Positions 10,541 through 20,935 are shown, numbered from the stretch's first letter. The stretch: DNA of 36,930 nucleotides from Circinella umbellata (GCA_025093555.1 JAIWNF010000135.1:1-36930), one strand, 5' to 3'. A program made the numbers and translations. The notes: generated by a model from the letters alone, not told the origin.

Positions 10541-10870
10541 GTAGTGTCCTGGAATTAAGAGTATAAAATACCGGAGATTCTAAGGGTCTACCCCTGATAA
10601 AGCTAAAAAGGATCTTCTAAAGAATAAGGTTATCATACCTGAAGATAGCATTCTTTAAGATACATTCTTCAGATGACATACCAGAGATAACTCATCATAA
10701 TAAACAACTCATATAAATAGACCAACTCGTACATAGAATAATAATCTTTATCTTATTTTTCAAGAATAAACACTGTTTCAAAGGACTCATCGTTTTATTA
10801 TATTTTTATTATTGAACTAAACTATTATTCTATCGTACACCTCAGATAAGTTAAACTAATAAAGTGGTAC
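10541..10870. repeat. Possible solo LTR remnant
   Basis: The stretch starts TGTCCTGGAATTAAGAG and contains a TATA-like element (CATATAAATAGACC, about 10710) followed about 55 bp later by an AATAAA signal (about 10765). It reaches a candidate 3' end TATCGTACA near 10840. This TG...CA layout with promoter and poly(A) signal is typical of fungal LTRs. No matching target duplication (TGTAG versus CCTCA) and no second LTR or gag/pol are visible, so it could equally be unrelated AT-rich sequence. Confidence 0.3.
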
Positions 10871-11179
10871 CTATGATGTTCATTAGTACAAATAATACAG
10901 TGACTAAAACCTATGCTTGGTGTCTTAACATTTATAAAGAAATTCTTATATAGCTATCATTTAACATAGTATAATCCCAATTAAGAATCTTCTGTTTAGT
11001 TTCACTTATCCAGAAATTCTTTATTCCTAGTTTCCTTTATGGCTTTAAAGCAATTTACATTCATTTAGCTAATTAGCACTTTATTTGGCAGTAGCCAATT
11101 TCAGCTGTACCAACTACTGCTCCACAATATGGCGAATTTGATTGTTAGATTATATACAGCAGAAGCTGTAACTAGCTGT

Positions 11180-11600
11180 AAAATTAAAACCATTGATATC
11201 AGTTTCGAAAGTTGAAGTCCCCTACTAAAAGTATTTAACGTCCCACTACTGGTCAAAGTTGGACCTAAAAGTCGCTGCAATGTTTCGTTAAAAGGTCGCC
11301 GCCCTGAATCGGGTGGCCGCAGTGTTTCGTTAACTGTTACCGCGTTGTTTCGGGGAGCCGCGGTGTTTCGTTATTAACCACAGATCATTTGAGTAAAGCT
11401 CTGTAAAGACTGCCGCGTACACTCCCGTAACAACGCGGTAACAGTTTATCATACAAATACAAATTGTTTTTCTAAAATAAAACGGAACAATAAAAGCTGT
11501 AAACGTTTGCTTTTTATGCAAACGCGGTTTTCATATTTTATGCGCCCGAAACAACGCGGGGCCATGAAGCGTTTCATTAAAAAAGTGGAAATTGGTCAGC
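11180..11600. repeat. GC-rich self-complementary repeat, MITE-like
   Basis: This GC-rich island stands out in an AT-rich setting. Units of about 20-23 bp with the core CCGCRGTGTTTCGTTAA recur (near 11278, 11317, 11358). A perfect 16-bp inverted repeat joins 11332-11347 (AACTGTTACCGCGTTG) to 11431-11446. A second one joins CCGCGTTGTTTCGGG (about 11340) to CCCGAAACAACGCGG (about 11545). No protein is encoded. The layout suits a foldback or miniature inverted-repeat transposon; outer termini and target duplication were not identified. Confidence 0.55.
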
Positions 11601-12150
11601 GTTCTCAAAAACTGTAGTTGAGCATGCTTACACAAACATTTATTGTCACTGTGTATGTACACACATATATTTATTTTTATTGTGTTTACTTTTAAATATT
11701 CAAAGGATGCGTTTTTAAAAAACGCATTATAGTGGAATGATTAATATTGTTTTGAATGGTAACAAATAGTGACCTCTACTCAAAATTCTGTTTTAAGTAC
11801 TTTAAAGAACATTACAACTAATTTGACAACAAACCGTAAAAATGCTTTTTTGTTAAAGAAGAAATTTAAATAAAATGTAATAATTGTAAGTGCAATTTTA
11901 TTCAGATAAAACCGGAGTAGCTTACTGGATTACCGAACCTGAACTGATAGAGTGCTGGTTACAGAGAAGAATCACTTAAAGACTTGCCTGGGTGACTAAA
12001 CCTTTGAATGCCTCAACTGGACACAAGTCTACATCACCCAGTAGTAGAAGCAGTATCAAGTCCTTATTAAGGTGACAACCTTATCTTAATTCTTTACGTG
12101 TGACAATCATAAGGTGTAGTTGCAAGTCATTCATCTACAGAACAAGCTAG
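11600..12150. other. Intergenic, possible short coding remnant at 11900-12075
   Basis: Mostly AT-rich. On the plus strand, about 11905-12073 has one reading frame broken by a single TAA, with coding-like composition (GVAYWITEPELIECWLQ) and no recognised family. A small hairpin TAAGG-TGACAA-CCTTA lies near 12068. Nothing else is supported. Confidence 0.25.
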
Positions 12151-12319
12151 CAATAAAATATAGTGGAGGTCTGATAGTTGTAAAAATGCTGCTGTCGCAC
12201 ACTTCTTAGATAAGAGATTGAGTAAGGTAGATGTAGTTGAAGGTATAGAGCAAAGAAAAGTAAACAATGGTATGAGTTCAACTTGGGACTTGGTGTGGGG
12301 GGGTTTAGGTTTATTTTGA

Positions 12320-12430
12320 TTAGTGCTGTATTTTTCAAAATTGTCCGAAGGTGAAAATTCAAGTTGGCAGTATAACTTTTTAAAGTTGATGGTATGATTT
12401 TAAAAATTGAGGGGATGATTTTGAGATTAG
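12320..12430. repeat. 20-21 bp iterons, probable end of a degenerate Tc1-like element
   Basis: About five consecutive units of about 20-21 bp share a TATAACTTTTTAAAGTTG / TATGATTTTAAAAATTG core. The spacing and the TATAAYTTTT core match the iterons of the Tc1-like inverted repeat at 187-290. Lying about 270 bp past the stop of a truncated Tc1-like transposase on the same side, they are best read as that element's eroded inverted repeat. Confidence 0.45.
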
Positions 12431-12696
12431 TAAAATTTACATATTTTATAACAGTAGCTGTGAATTATAACTTTGATTACCCATCTTTGCTCTGCATCAT
12501 CCTTAATATAAAAATTAACAATTGCAAAATTTTTGGTTTCTTTTAATCTTTATTTATTTGACAAAAGTATATAAAAAAAATTGAATAAAAAGGGGAAACA
12601 TGAAAAGACTAACTACAACATTCTCTCTCCTTCCTTCCATCTAGGAAGAAATGTAAGCAAATGCCTAATCCACCCTTGGCAATCCTGGGCTGAAAC

Positions 12697-13170
12697 CTAA
12701 TGAGTAGAGCTCACTATTCTGGGCAATAAGGTATCATCAGTGGTCAATAAGTTGCACTTAACACCAGACTTCAGTTTTGACCAAAATTCTTCTATTAGGT
12801 TAAGAAAAGGTGAATAAGGAGAGAGGTATAATATTTCAAACCTTTGTTTTTTTTCTGCCTCTCTCACTTCAACTGTCTTGTGGATGGCTGCATTATCCAT
12901 GACTAATATTCTTCTATCCATACCATTTTCCTTTAGAACTTCTATAAGCACCTCCAGAAAGTTGATATAGTGTTCTACCTGCGTACCAATTTTACCCATA
13001 ACTTTTTCTTCACCATTGTAGAGTTTGCGTTTCTTGGAGCTGACAACTGCTTGTGGTCTTCGAAGACTCAGGTTGATAATACCCTCACCAGTGATTCTAC
13101 CTATGATAGTTATATTAACCCCATGCAACTTCCAAACTAAAGCCTTGGCAGGAGTACCTCATTTCAAGTG
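12697..13170 (-). pseudogene. Tc1/mariner-like transposase, C-terminal fragment
   Basis: The C-terminal half of a DDE transposase related to the one at 387-1706. An intact stretch of 143 codons contains HGVNITIIG, VMDNAAIHKTVEV (second catalytic Asp) and LSPYSPFLNLIEEFW (the Glu; the usual Pro of NPIE is Leu). About ten more residues upstream (GTPAKALVWKL) match the family before a TGA. The N-terminal DNA-binding half and the first catalytic Asp are absent, so the copy is inactive. No right-hand inverted repeat is obvious; a hairpin at 13207-13235 lies near where it might be. Confidence 0.8.
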
Positions 13171-13206
13171 ACCAAAATTACATTTGACACTGCGCAAACA
13201 ATTAAG

Positions 13207-13235
13207 AATCCACAAGTTAAAAAGTTGTGGATTCC
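13207..13235. repeat. Perfect 10-bp hairpin
   Basis: GAATCCACAA and TTGTGGATTC form a perfect 10-bp stem with a 9-base AT-rich loop, just upstream of the truncated Tc1-like transposase. It might be a transposon end or a chance palindrome; no function can be assigned. Confidence 0.4.
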
Positions 13236-13239
13236 TATA

Positions 13240-14395
13240 TCCAAAGTGGGGGTAGAGCTCTGCATATTTATTTTAATTTACCCCTATTCTCTCTATATGT
13301 AGCATTTAAGTTTTTTTTTTATGATGGCATGCATAGCATAACCTTATGTATACTAGTGTATATGGTAATATTAATTTATTCTGATACATTATATTTAGAA
13401 TGGATGTAGAATAAAAAATAAAAGAGCAAAAAAATATTAGATGGACAATATATGAAATAGGTTTAAAAATATTATTTTATTTGATTATTTTAATAATAAT
13501 AAAAACGACATAACTATTTAAAAATAACTATGAATCATACTATTTGAAGGGGTGAAGTATATTTTGTAAAAGTAATAAGAGGGTTATGCATTATTTGCCT
13601 ATAGAAGATATGAGGAGTATGCAACCGGATGAAAAACTAGGTAGAGTGGAACTCAGAATAGTCAACTTGGAGAATGTCAGAGATTACTAAAAAAATGTTG
13701 TTAATCTATATAATGGGTGAAAAGAGATGTAGGAAAGTTGATTAGTAAAAAGAAAAGTCAAGTGAATGGCATAAAAAGGAAGGCATAAAAATAAACGCGA
13801 AAAGGATACTTACAATACAAAACCATCCAATTAAGTCTCGGGTTTATCTAATAAAAGAATATATAAATAAAATAGTTACGATAGTGAGAAGAAGAAATAA
13901 ACAGTTATCATCAAAGGGATACTTAAAGTTATAGATAAAAAGATAGAACGGATAACCATAGTAATAAATTCAGATCCATATCCTACGTATAAAAAAAAGA
14001 ATTAGATTGAGAGAAATTATTTCATCTGAACAAATAGTAAAAAAGAAAAGAACCTTACCAGATATAAAAAAAAGAAAGAAATAGAGGGAAGAGAAGCAAT
14101 AAATAAGGATCAAATAGCCAAGTACTTTATATACCCCCCATGTATACATTATAAAAAAATTTTAACATGCATATCAAGCTCTCTATAAAAAAAAGTAATT
14201 AAGGAGGAAGAAAGCGAAAGGGCTTAGAAGCCAGAGAAAGACGTGTTGGTGGGGTTGTTGAAACCTCAATCAGTGAAGAGACAGTTGCCAGTTGGCCCAA
14301 CTGGGCAAAATAAATTTTTTCTTTTTTTACTTATATATATTTTTTTTATTTTTATTTTTTTATGTGTTCTAAACTATATAACTATTCTACGACTA
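13240..14395. other. AT-rich region without recognised genes
   Basis: A-rich, low-complexity DNA with no credible coding frame. Near 14285-14310 a small palindrome CCAGTTGGCCCAACTGG occurs just beyond the 3' end of tnp2 copy 2, followed by a T-rich tract. It could belong to the CACTA element end, but no CACTA terminus was found. Confidence 0.5.
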
Positions 14396-14396
14396 T

Positions 14397-16220
14397 ATTT
14401 CTATTCTACGTGCCATTGGAATTACGACTATCTTGGATGTATTTGGGTTTCCTTGTGGACCGTATGCTACAATAGCTACTTGGGAAGAGATGCGGTGAAC
14501 TGGTAATATTGAGTGACGATCATCTGCCATAAAACGATTACGCCACTCCTCAAGACCTTGTTGTTCGAAACGTTGACCTGCTTCAGTACGATACTAACGG
14601 ATATATGCGAAATAATGTTGTTTTGGCACCCGATTAACAACAAGAACATGGCGGAAATAATATTGGACTTGACCTGTCCAAGCTACAACATTACCATGTT
14701 GAAGGAATAATGCTTGTATGTGCGATCCTCGAATTGACTTTGACATTGCTGACTGATATTGCTGACCAAATATTTCTATCAATCGGAACTTTTCCACCCC
14801 ATTATAACAACATATTCTTTCTGGTGTTTGCTGCAGAATACTGTATACTCTATTATAATGTTGTTGGTAATGTTCCAACAACAATTCGTATGGTTACCCA
14901 TCGAGTCTTGTTTTTTGTCCTTCGGTCATTGATAATAATGTGTCTGCTGGCAGTGGCTCGCACCCAATAACGTTGATAGTCAGATCTGAAGACAACTGAT
15001 TAAATGTAAGTGGATTGTATTGTGCTTGATTTTGTTAATAAGACATAGGTGATTGACCAGCAATCTTTAATAAAACCTCTAGCTCTTATGGACGACGTGC
15101 CAAACGGCTGCTTATCTACGTATGAATAAAATCAAGTGCACCAGTTTTTTCAATGAACCGTTTCATAAATGTCAATTCAAAAGAATCTTTTTGGTTGGTT
15201 TCAGCATCCTTCATGAATCCGTTGTACCTCTCGAAGCTGAACAACCAATATGTATATATGGTGAAAAAATCCTCGATCGTTTCGCGCAAATGAAGATGAA
15301 GATGCATATTTGGTGTTATGCACTCTGGACTGTATAAGGTACAACAGCGTCCGACAAACTCTTTCAACAATCGATCAGCATCATCAATCTCCTGGTATGT
15401 AATAGACGTTTTGGAAAGGATACGACAAGCATCAACAAAGGTCATCCAGTTATTTAAATGTGCAGGAGGAAGTTTGTTTTTAAGCACAAAAGGAGAATAT
15501 ACCAGGCACCACGCTTTCCAGTCAGCAGCTGTCATGAATCCAAATTTGCGTTCAATTTTTCTATTTAAAGATGGGACGCCAGGTGGCAATACAATACCAT
15601 CCGCCAATTTTTGGATGTCGAATCCATCAGCATTGGTGAGCAACCCATGTTCTCTCCATATACGCACCATTCGATCAGTAGTTCCAAGAAAAAGGTTATG
15701 CATTGGGTCAATTAAAACGCTACGTACTGGATCAAAATAGTGCAGTCTGTGGATTTGTGACCATTTTGTACCTGTCTCGCGTTCTATATGTGTACGTGCT
15801 GTGTTGGTTCTTGCTTCCAACCATTGCACTGCAGCTGATGCATTACTTGCACGAGTTCTCAATCCATGTTCGCGATTAATGAGATTCCCTGAATAATCAA
15901 GGTTAGACGTTCCTGGAAAAACAACAAATTCTCTTGTACATTTATGACATGCTCGGGTGCTACTGTGTAATGTAAATCCTCCTACTTTGTGGGCGGCAGG
16001 GATGTCACAAGCAATATTCAATAAGGCAGTGCGAATAAGTGTACCATTGGGCTCTTGATATGTTGGAATTGTGATACTATTGAACAAATGAAGTAGTGAA
16101 TCCACAAGAGGTTCCAAATAGGAGTTTATTTCATAAGTACTCGGTTCTTTTGGTCCAGGCATAACACCAACAAGGATAACATTTTCGATTTTGAAACGAT
16201 CAGTATGAGGTAGATTGTTA
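14397..16220 (-). pseudogene. CACTA-type tnp2 transposase gene, copy 2, 3' part
   Basis: The catalytic and C-terminal portion of a Transposase_21 (tnp2) gene, continuing from 19129-20483 across the nested hAT-like insertion. Just inside the insertion point the frame reads NNLPHTDRFKIENVILVGVM. It continues with IDPMHNLFLGTTDRM (core Asp/His region), NMHLHLHLRETIEDF and SFERYNGFMKD, all typical of the family. Stops break the rest: TAG at 15116-15118, TAA at 15086-15088, TAA at 14894-14896 and TAG at 14594-14596. Homology with copy 1 persists beyond the last stop (SILPVHRISSQVAI) to about 14397. The pattern shows a formerly complete transposase now inactive. Confidence 0.87.
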
Positions 16221-16228
16221 CATACAAG
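16221..16228. repeat. 8-bp target site duplication, left
   Basis: CATACAAG directly precedes the left end of the hAT-like insertion and is repeated exactly at 19129-19136. An 8-bp duplication is diagnostic of the hAT superfamily. Confidence 0.9.
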
Positions 16229-16270
16229 TAGCGTTCTTCATCTCATCTGACATCCGCTCATCCGATCTAT

Positions 16271-16298
16271 ATCCGCATCTGCAAGTTCAGATGCGGAT
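16271..16298. repeat. Left subterminal hairpin of the hAT-like element
   Basis: ATCCGCATCTG and CAGATGCGGAT form a perfect 11-bp stem around a 6-base loop. The arms are built from the same CATCCG/CATCTG hexamers that make up the large array near the other end, here present in both orientations (further GGATGC copies at 16295-16330). Confidence 0.8.
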
Positions 16299-16379
16299 GG
16301 GTCTTTACGGATGCAGATGCAGATGCGGATGGGTGTATCATCCGATCCGATGATGTAGTCATCCGAAAGATTCAAAGTG

Positions 16380-18020
16380 GTAATGGGTGTTTTTTTTATA
16401 GGTGTTTATAAAAAAAACATAAAAATATTGGATTGAAAAAGTATGCCGCATTTTTAATGTAAGTGTAGCAAGTCAATAAATGTGACAAATATTATTTTAT
16501 CAACTCGAAGATTCATCAAACTTTTTAGATCTAAACTTTTTGAAATGATCTAATCCCAAAGATGTTGAAATGTTATTACTTGATCCCTATTTATTATATT
16601 TCTTATAACATATTATTCCTCAAATTATTTATATCACAACATTTCCTATATTATTTCATAATAATACTAATATTTGTCCCTTTCCAAAACAAAGAATAGC
16701 AAATAAAAAAAAATAACCATTGTTAAAGAAGACATCTAGAATAGTTTATTTGATATTTGTATTACCATAGTGATATATATAATATAATTATAAACCACAA
16801 TACTCTCTCTATTTTGTACAGTCCAAATGTTCATCATCCAAATATTCATCATCCAAATCCAAGTATATAAACCGTAATATCAACCCAAATCCGCAGTACT
16901 TTTTTTTCAATGATTATTTGCATAAGTTATAAAATTTACTCAAAGAAAAAAGAAATAAAATACTACCACCATTAGTAAACAAATACATTATAGTAATGTA
17001 ATTCGGAGAAAGGGTATGTGTATAAAAAGAAAGAGTAGTACCACTTACCAATCGTCAAGCACAATGTCCAGTTATATAAAAGCAATTATGTCAAAGATAG
17101 GGATATATAAAAAAGAAGGAGCTTTGATAATAAAATTGAGTAATGCTAGTTGTTTTGTAGGGTTATCAAGGTGTATATTAGATAGTTTTATTGACCAAGA
17201 TTAAATAAAATATCTGTTAAAATCCATTGGTAAGTAAAGTAGATTGTTGTAAAAAATATATTTGTATATAAACTCGATCCACAATAGTTAGTGGAGGAAA
17301 GATGTAATATTGTAATCGTTAAGCTAATAGATTCTTATTGGCGTTATTGAACATGTCCGTTCGTGTGTAAAATAGATATGATGATGAGTGATTAAAATAT
17401 TATAATAAAAAAAAGACTACCAAACTTAGTTGTTTCATTTGGGATCATTATTTTCCATTATTAAAAAGAAGATGACTGTATTAAATGGAGTAACGAAGAT
17501 TTGATTGAAGAAGCTTAGTTTTCTCTTTTTTTTTTTTTTTGGCTGTCACACATAATTTTTACACACACACACACACACACACCTTATATACTCACACGCA
17601 CTTTATATTTTTTTTTCTTTACTTACAAATTATTCTTTTCATAAAAAGCTTTCATCTACTATATTATCTTATACATTACGGATTTATTTATTTTATTTTT
17701 ACATTTATAATAAAAATTACCATGTACTTTTCTACAATTGCCATCGTTTATTGAAATATGCTTCTATTTTGTTTCTTTGAATCAGTTTGAAGTACAATAT
17801 TTATTCTGAACCAATCTAAACCAATCGCGCTATATTATACTTATATACGAAAAGACAAATCAACCACGATAACAATTTTTACAGTATCCAATACCTCTTT
17901 TTTACATTCCAAATCAAAACTTATAGATTATTTCACTCTTTTCTTTGACTCACTACAATACGATGGTTCTTCCTACTTCGACTGTATTTCTGCCAAAAAA
18001 AATATACATACACACTTCAT
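16380..18020. other. AT-rich interior of the hAT-like element, no gene seen
   Basis: About 1.6 kb with no recognised coding sequence. It includes a T run (about 17524-17541), a short CA dinucleotide microsatellite (about 17561-17582), and AT-rich filler. Short open frames (such as 17016-17204) show no family resemblance. Confidence 0.6.
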
Positions 18021-18036
18021 CTACCCATCCGATCCG

Positions 18037-19038
18037 CATCCGCATCCGCATCCGCATCCGCATCCGCATCCGCATCCGCATCCGCATCTGCATCTGCATC
18101 TGCATCCGCATCTGCATCTGCATCCGCATCTGCATCTGCATCCGCATCCGCATCCGCATCCGCATCCGCATCCGCATCCGCATCCGCATCCGCATCCGCA
18201 TCTGCATCTGCATCCGCATCCGCATCCGCATCTGCATCCGCATCTGCATCTGCATCCGCATCCGCATCCGCATCTGCATCTGCATCCGCATCTGCATCTG
18301 CATCCGCATCCGCATCCGCATCTGCATCTGCATCCGCATCCGCATCCGCATCTGCATCCGCATCTGCATCCGCATCTGCATCCGCATCCGCATCTGCATC
18401 CGCATCCGCATCCGCATCTGCATCCGCATCTGCATCCGCATCTGCATCCGCATCTGCATCTGCATCCGCATCCGCATCCGCATCTGCATCCGCATCTGCA
18501 TCCGCATCTGCATCCGCATCTGCATCTGCATCTGCATCCGCATCTGCATCCGCATCCGCATCTGCATCCGCATCTGCATCTGCATCTGCATCCGCATCTG
18601 CATCCGCATCCGCATCTGCATCCGCATCTGCATCCGCATCCGCATCTGCATCCGCATCTGCATCCGCATCTGCATCCGCATCTGCATCTGCATCTGCATC
18701 CGCATCTGCATCCGCATCCGCATCTGCATCTGCATCCGCATCCGCATCCGCATCCGCATCCGCATCCGCATCCGCATCCGCATCCGCATCCGCATCCGCA
18801 TCCGCATCCGCATCCGCATCCGCATCCGCATCCGCATCCGCATCCGCATCTGCATCTGCATCCGCATCCGCATCCGCATCTGCATCCGCATCTGCATCCG
18901 CATCTGCATCCGCATCTGCATCCGCATCTGCATCCGCATCTGCATCCGCATCCGCATCTGCATCCGCATCCGCATCTGCATCCGCATCCGCATCCGCATC
19001 TGCATCCGCATCCGCATCCGCATCTGCATCCGCATCCG
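18037..19038. repeat. Hexanucleotide satellite, 167 units of CATCCG / CATCTG
   Basis: There are 1,002 bases of uninterrupted 6-bp units, each either CATCCG or CATCTG, with no insertion or deletion over the whole array. Units become degenerate at 19039-19100. All six frames are open because no hexamer permutation contains a stop, so the apparent Ile-Arg/Ile-Cys, Asp-Ala, Arg-Met and Cys-Gly proteins are artefacts. A 54-bp higher-order block occurs exactly at 18505-18558, 18559-18612 and 18667-18720. The array sits just inside the right end of the hAT-like element and shares its unit with that element's subterminal hairpins. Confidence 0.97.
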
Positions 19039-19047
19039 AACATCTGT

Positions 19048-19087
19048 ATCCGCATCCGCATCCGTATTTGCGGATGTGGATGCGGAT
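19048..19087. repeat. Right subterminal hairpin of the hAT-like element
   Basis: A 17-bp stem with a single mismatch (19048-19064 with 19071-19087) and a 6-base loop, formed by CATCCG-type hexamers meeting GGATGC-type hexamers. It is followed by tandem GATCC motifs and the terminal inverted repeat, mirroring the left end. Confidence 0.8.
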
Positions 19088-19128
19088 AGCCCTATCATCC
19101 GATCCGATCCGATCCGTGAAGAACGCTA

Positions 19129-19136
19129 CATACAAG
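19129..19136. repeat. 8-bp target site duplication, right
   Basis: CATACAAG, an exact copy of 16221-16228, directly after the right inverted repeat TGAAGAACGCTA. Confidence 0.9.
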
Positions 19137-20483
19137 ATATATGGCACCACATGAATAACCACTATCGAATGGTGCGAACCAATCAATATTCAATGTAAGC
19201 ATTAATGAACGTGGTGTTTCAATGAAAGGTAAGCCAGTACTGGAATCAAAGAGGTCATACCACATCATACCATCATAAACGTCATTGAAGAGACCTGGCT
19301 TCATTGGCCGACTTTTCCATTGTTCAATTTTTTCTTCAAAATTTTCGTGCATAAAAAGTCGCTTCAAACTGTCTTCCAAAGGATAATATGCATATTTTTT
19401 ATATGGGGTTCCACGACTATTTGATGTTGCTGTTGACTTTGATAATGGTGTATCGCAAAGAGTACCATTCATACGTCTACTTGGATTTGTACAATTTGGT
19501 GGACCTGGTAATGGATAAATAGCATGACAAGTTGGACACGCACTAAACATTCGAAGGTCCTCAGTCAAATAATAAAGCCAATCCATTTTTTCATGCCAGC
19601 GATCGAATGTGGAATACATTGACGAATTTCTTCACCGCCAAAACTATCGATCAACACAGAAATGAAGCTAATGAGAGTGTTTGCCATACGTTCAGATATG
19701 TGGTTGATTTGAAAAAGAACGAGGAAGACAAAAATATAGATTAAAGGATGTTGTAGATGATTGAGTGGACTACTAGTAGGTACGTTGATTTCATGAGCTA
19801 AATATAATATACATAATGTTAATAATTGATAACTTGGTTTTATCTATTTCTTTATTTCATCCATTTTTTTTTATTCCATCCATTTTTTTTCATTTGATTC
19901 AATATACATACCTTCATTATCGTCAACAATCGCACCATCAAACTCGATATCAATGGCCGGACGAATTTCTTCATCACTATTAACACCATGCTCTTCATCT
20001 TCGTGTGCATCAAACTGCTCGGGCAAGAGACCATCAACTACAAATAGTTAGGATGGTATTTATTATTATATACTCAATTATTTATTCAGCGTCTTTCCAC
20101 GATATTACATATTATAGATATCTTACCATCAGCATATTCATCTTCATCATTATAATCTTCGCCATAACCATCATCATAATCAGGAACATTATTATCATTG
20201 ACATCATCATATTGATTATTATCTATATCCATTTCTGTATTACCGTCTATGTTACATGCATGTGGTTAGTTTTGTACAACTTCTCAGTTTTTCAAGTATA
20301 AAATATATTATTCATACCATCACTTTCAATGGAGCGAGCACCTGTTATAGCTTCATTTATAATGGCAGCATTTTGATGTTCACGATACGTTCTTTCACCA
20401 ACAAGGAAACCTCTTCCTGGATTACGCTGTTGACACAAAGGACAAAAGCAAAGGTATAAACGAGTATTAATGATGTTTGACAT
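19129..20483 (-). pseudogene. CACTA-type tnp2 transposase gene, copy 2, 5' part
   Basis: The N-terminal portion of the tnp2 gene interrupted by the hAT-like insertion. Introns fit well. Exon 1 (20318-20483) has a CPLCQQRNPGRG zinc motif and GERTYREHQ. Exon 2 (20127-20246) and exon 3 (19912-20037) are Asp/Asn/Glu-rich. Exon 4 starts at 19797 (HEINVPTSSPLNHL). Donors GTATGA, GTAAGA and GTATGT and TAG acceptors keep the frame. A one-base loss near 19612 shifts the frame before FDRWHEKMDWL. Then come the second zinc-like motif ACPTCHAIYPLPGP, FNDVYDGMMWYDLF and TLNIDWFAPF, ending at the insertion after GAIYLVC. The exon layout parallels copy 1, although protein similarity between the copies is only moderate. 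Confidence 0.87.
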
Positions 20484-20935
20484 GGTGAGAATACAGTAAG
20501 TGAGAGTAGTAAGATTGGATAGAAATAATATGAAAGTAGTTTTTTTTTCTTTCTCTAGTCACTCTCTTTTTATATTGAATTTTATCATCTACTTTTTGCT
20601 GTTGTTATTACTCTCACAATTACTATATTTATTTTATCATCCATAACGTTATACTACTTTTTCTTGGCACGTCGATGACATAAATGTATAGTAAGTATCA
20701 CTTTATTTTTATTTATTTTTGATAATAATAAATCAATAGCTTTTCAATTATTGCAGCAGTTCATCTTGGCGCCTTGGCAGTATAAATTTGTAGTAAGTTA
20801 TTATTATGAATTTAATTCCAAAACACGCCTTCTTGGCAACTCTCCTTAATAGGTAATTGTCAATGTCAATTTATAAAAATATACACGAGGAAAACATGAA
20901 TTATTAATGGATATTTTATTATTATTATATTGCTT
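20484..20935. other. Upstream region of tnp2 copy 2, no gene seen
   Basis: AT-rich sequence with three scattered CTTGGCA-type motifs (CTTGGCACG about 20665, CCTTGGCAG about 20773, CTTGGCAAC about 20832) spaced 60-110 bp apart. They could be subterminal repeats of the CACTA element, whose end should lie here, but no CACTA terminus or target duplication was found. Confidence 0.4.

Larger units (their letters stand above)
16229..19128. mobile_element. Non-autonomous hAT-like transposon carrying a kilobase hexamer array
   Basis: A 2,900-bp insertion inside tnp2 copy 2. Its ends are exact 12-bp inverted repeats, TAGCGTTCTTCA (16229-16240) and TGAAGAACGCTA (19117-19128). They fit the hAT terminal consensus YARNG and are flanked by the 8-bp duplication CATACAAG. 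Removing the element plus one duplication restores the tnp2 frame (...AIYLVC then NNLPHTD). Both subterminal regions contain GATCC/CATCCG motifs and strong hairpins (16271-16298 and 19048-19087). The interior (16380-18020) is AT-rich with no transposase frame I can recognise, so mobility would need a hAT transposase elsewhere. Confidence 0.88.

Noticed and set aside
11900..12110. Possible structural RNA gene
   Set aside because: No cloverleaf, box C/D or H/ACA, or polymerase III box arrangement could be identified; only a short hairpin.
13207..13235. Helitron 3' terminal hairpin
   Set aside because: No CTRR end follows and no Helitron coding sequence lies nearby; kept only as a hairpin.
18037..19038. 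CRISPR-like or tandem array with spacers
   Set aside because: Units are contiguous hexamers with no spacers, and the setting is a eukaryotic transposon.
17945..19198. Very long open frames on both strands encoding Ile-Arg/Ile-Cys, Asp-Ala, Arg-Met or Cys-Gly repeats
   Set aside because: They are a mathematical result of a stop-free hexamer array; all frames are open and no codon bias or start context supports coding.
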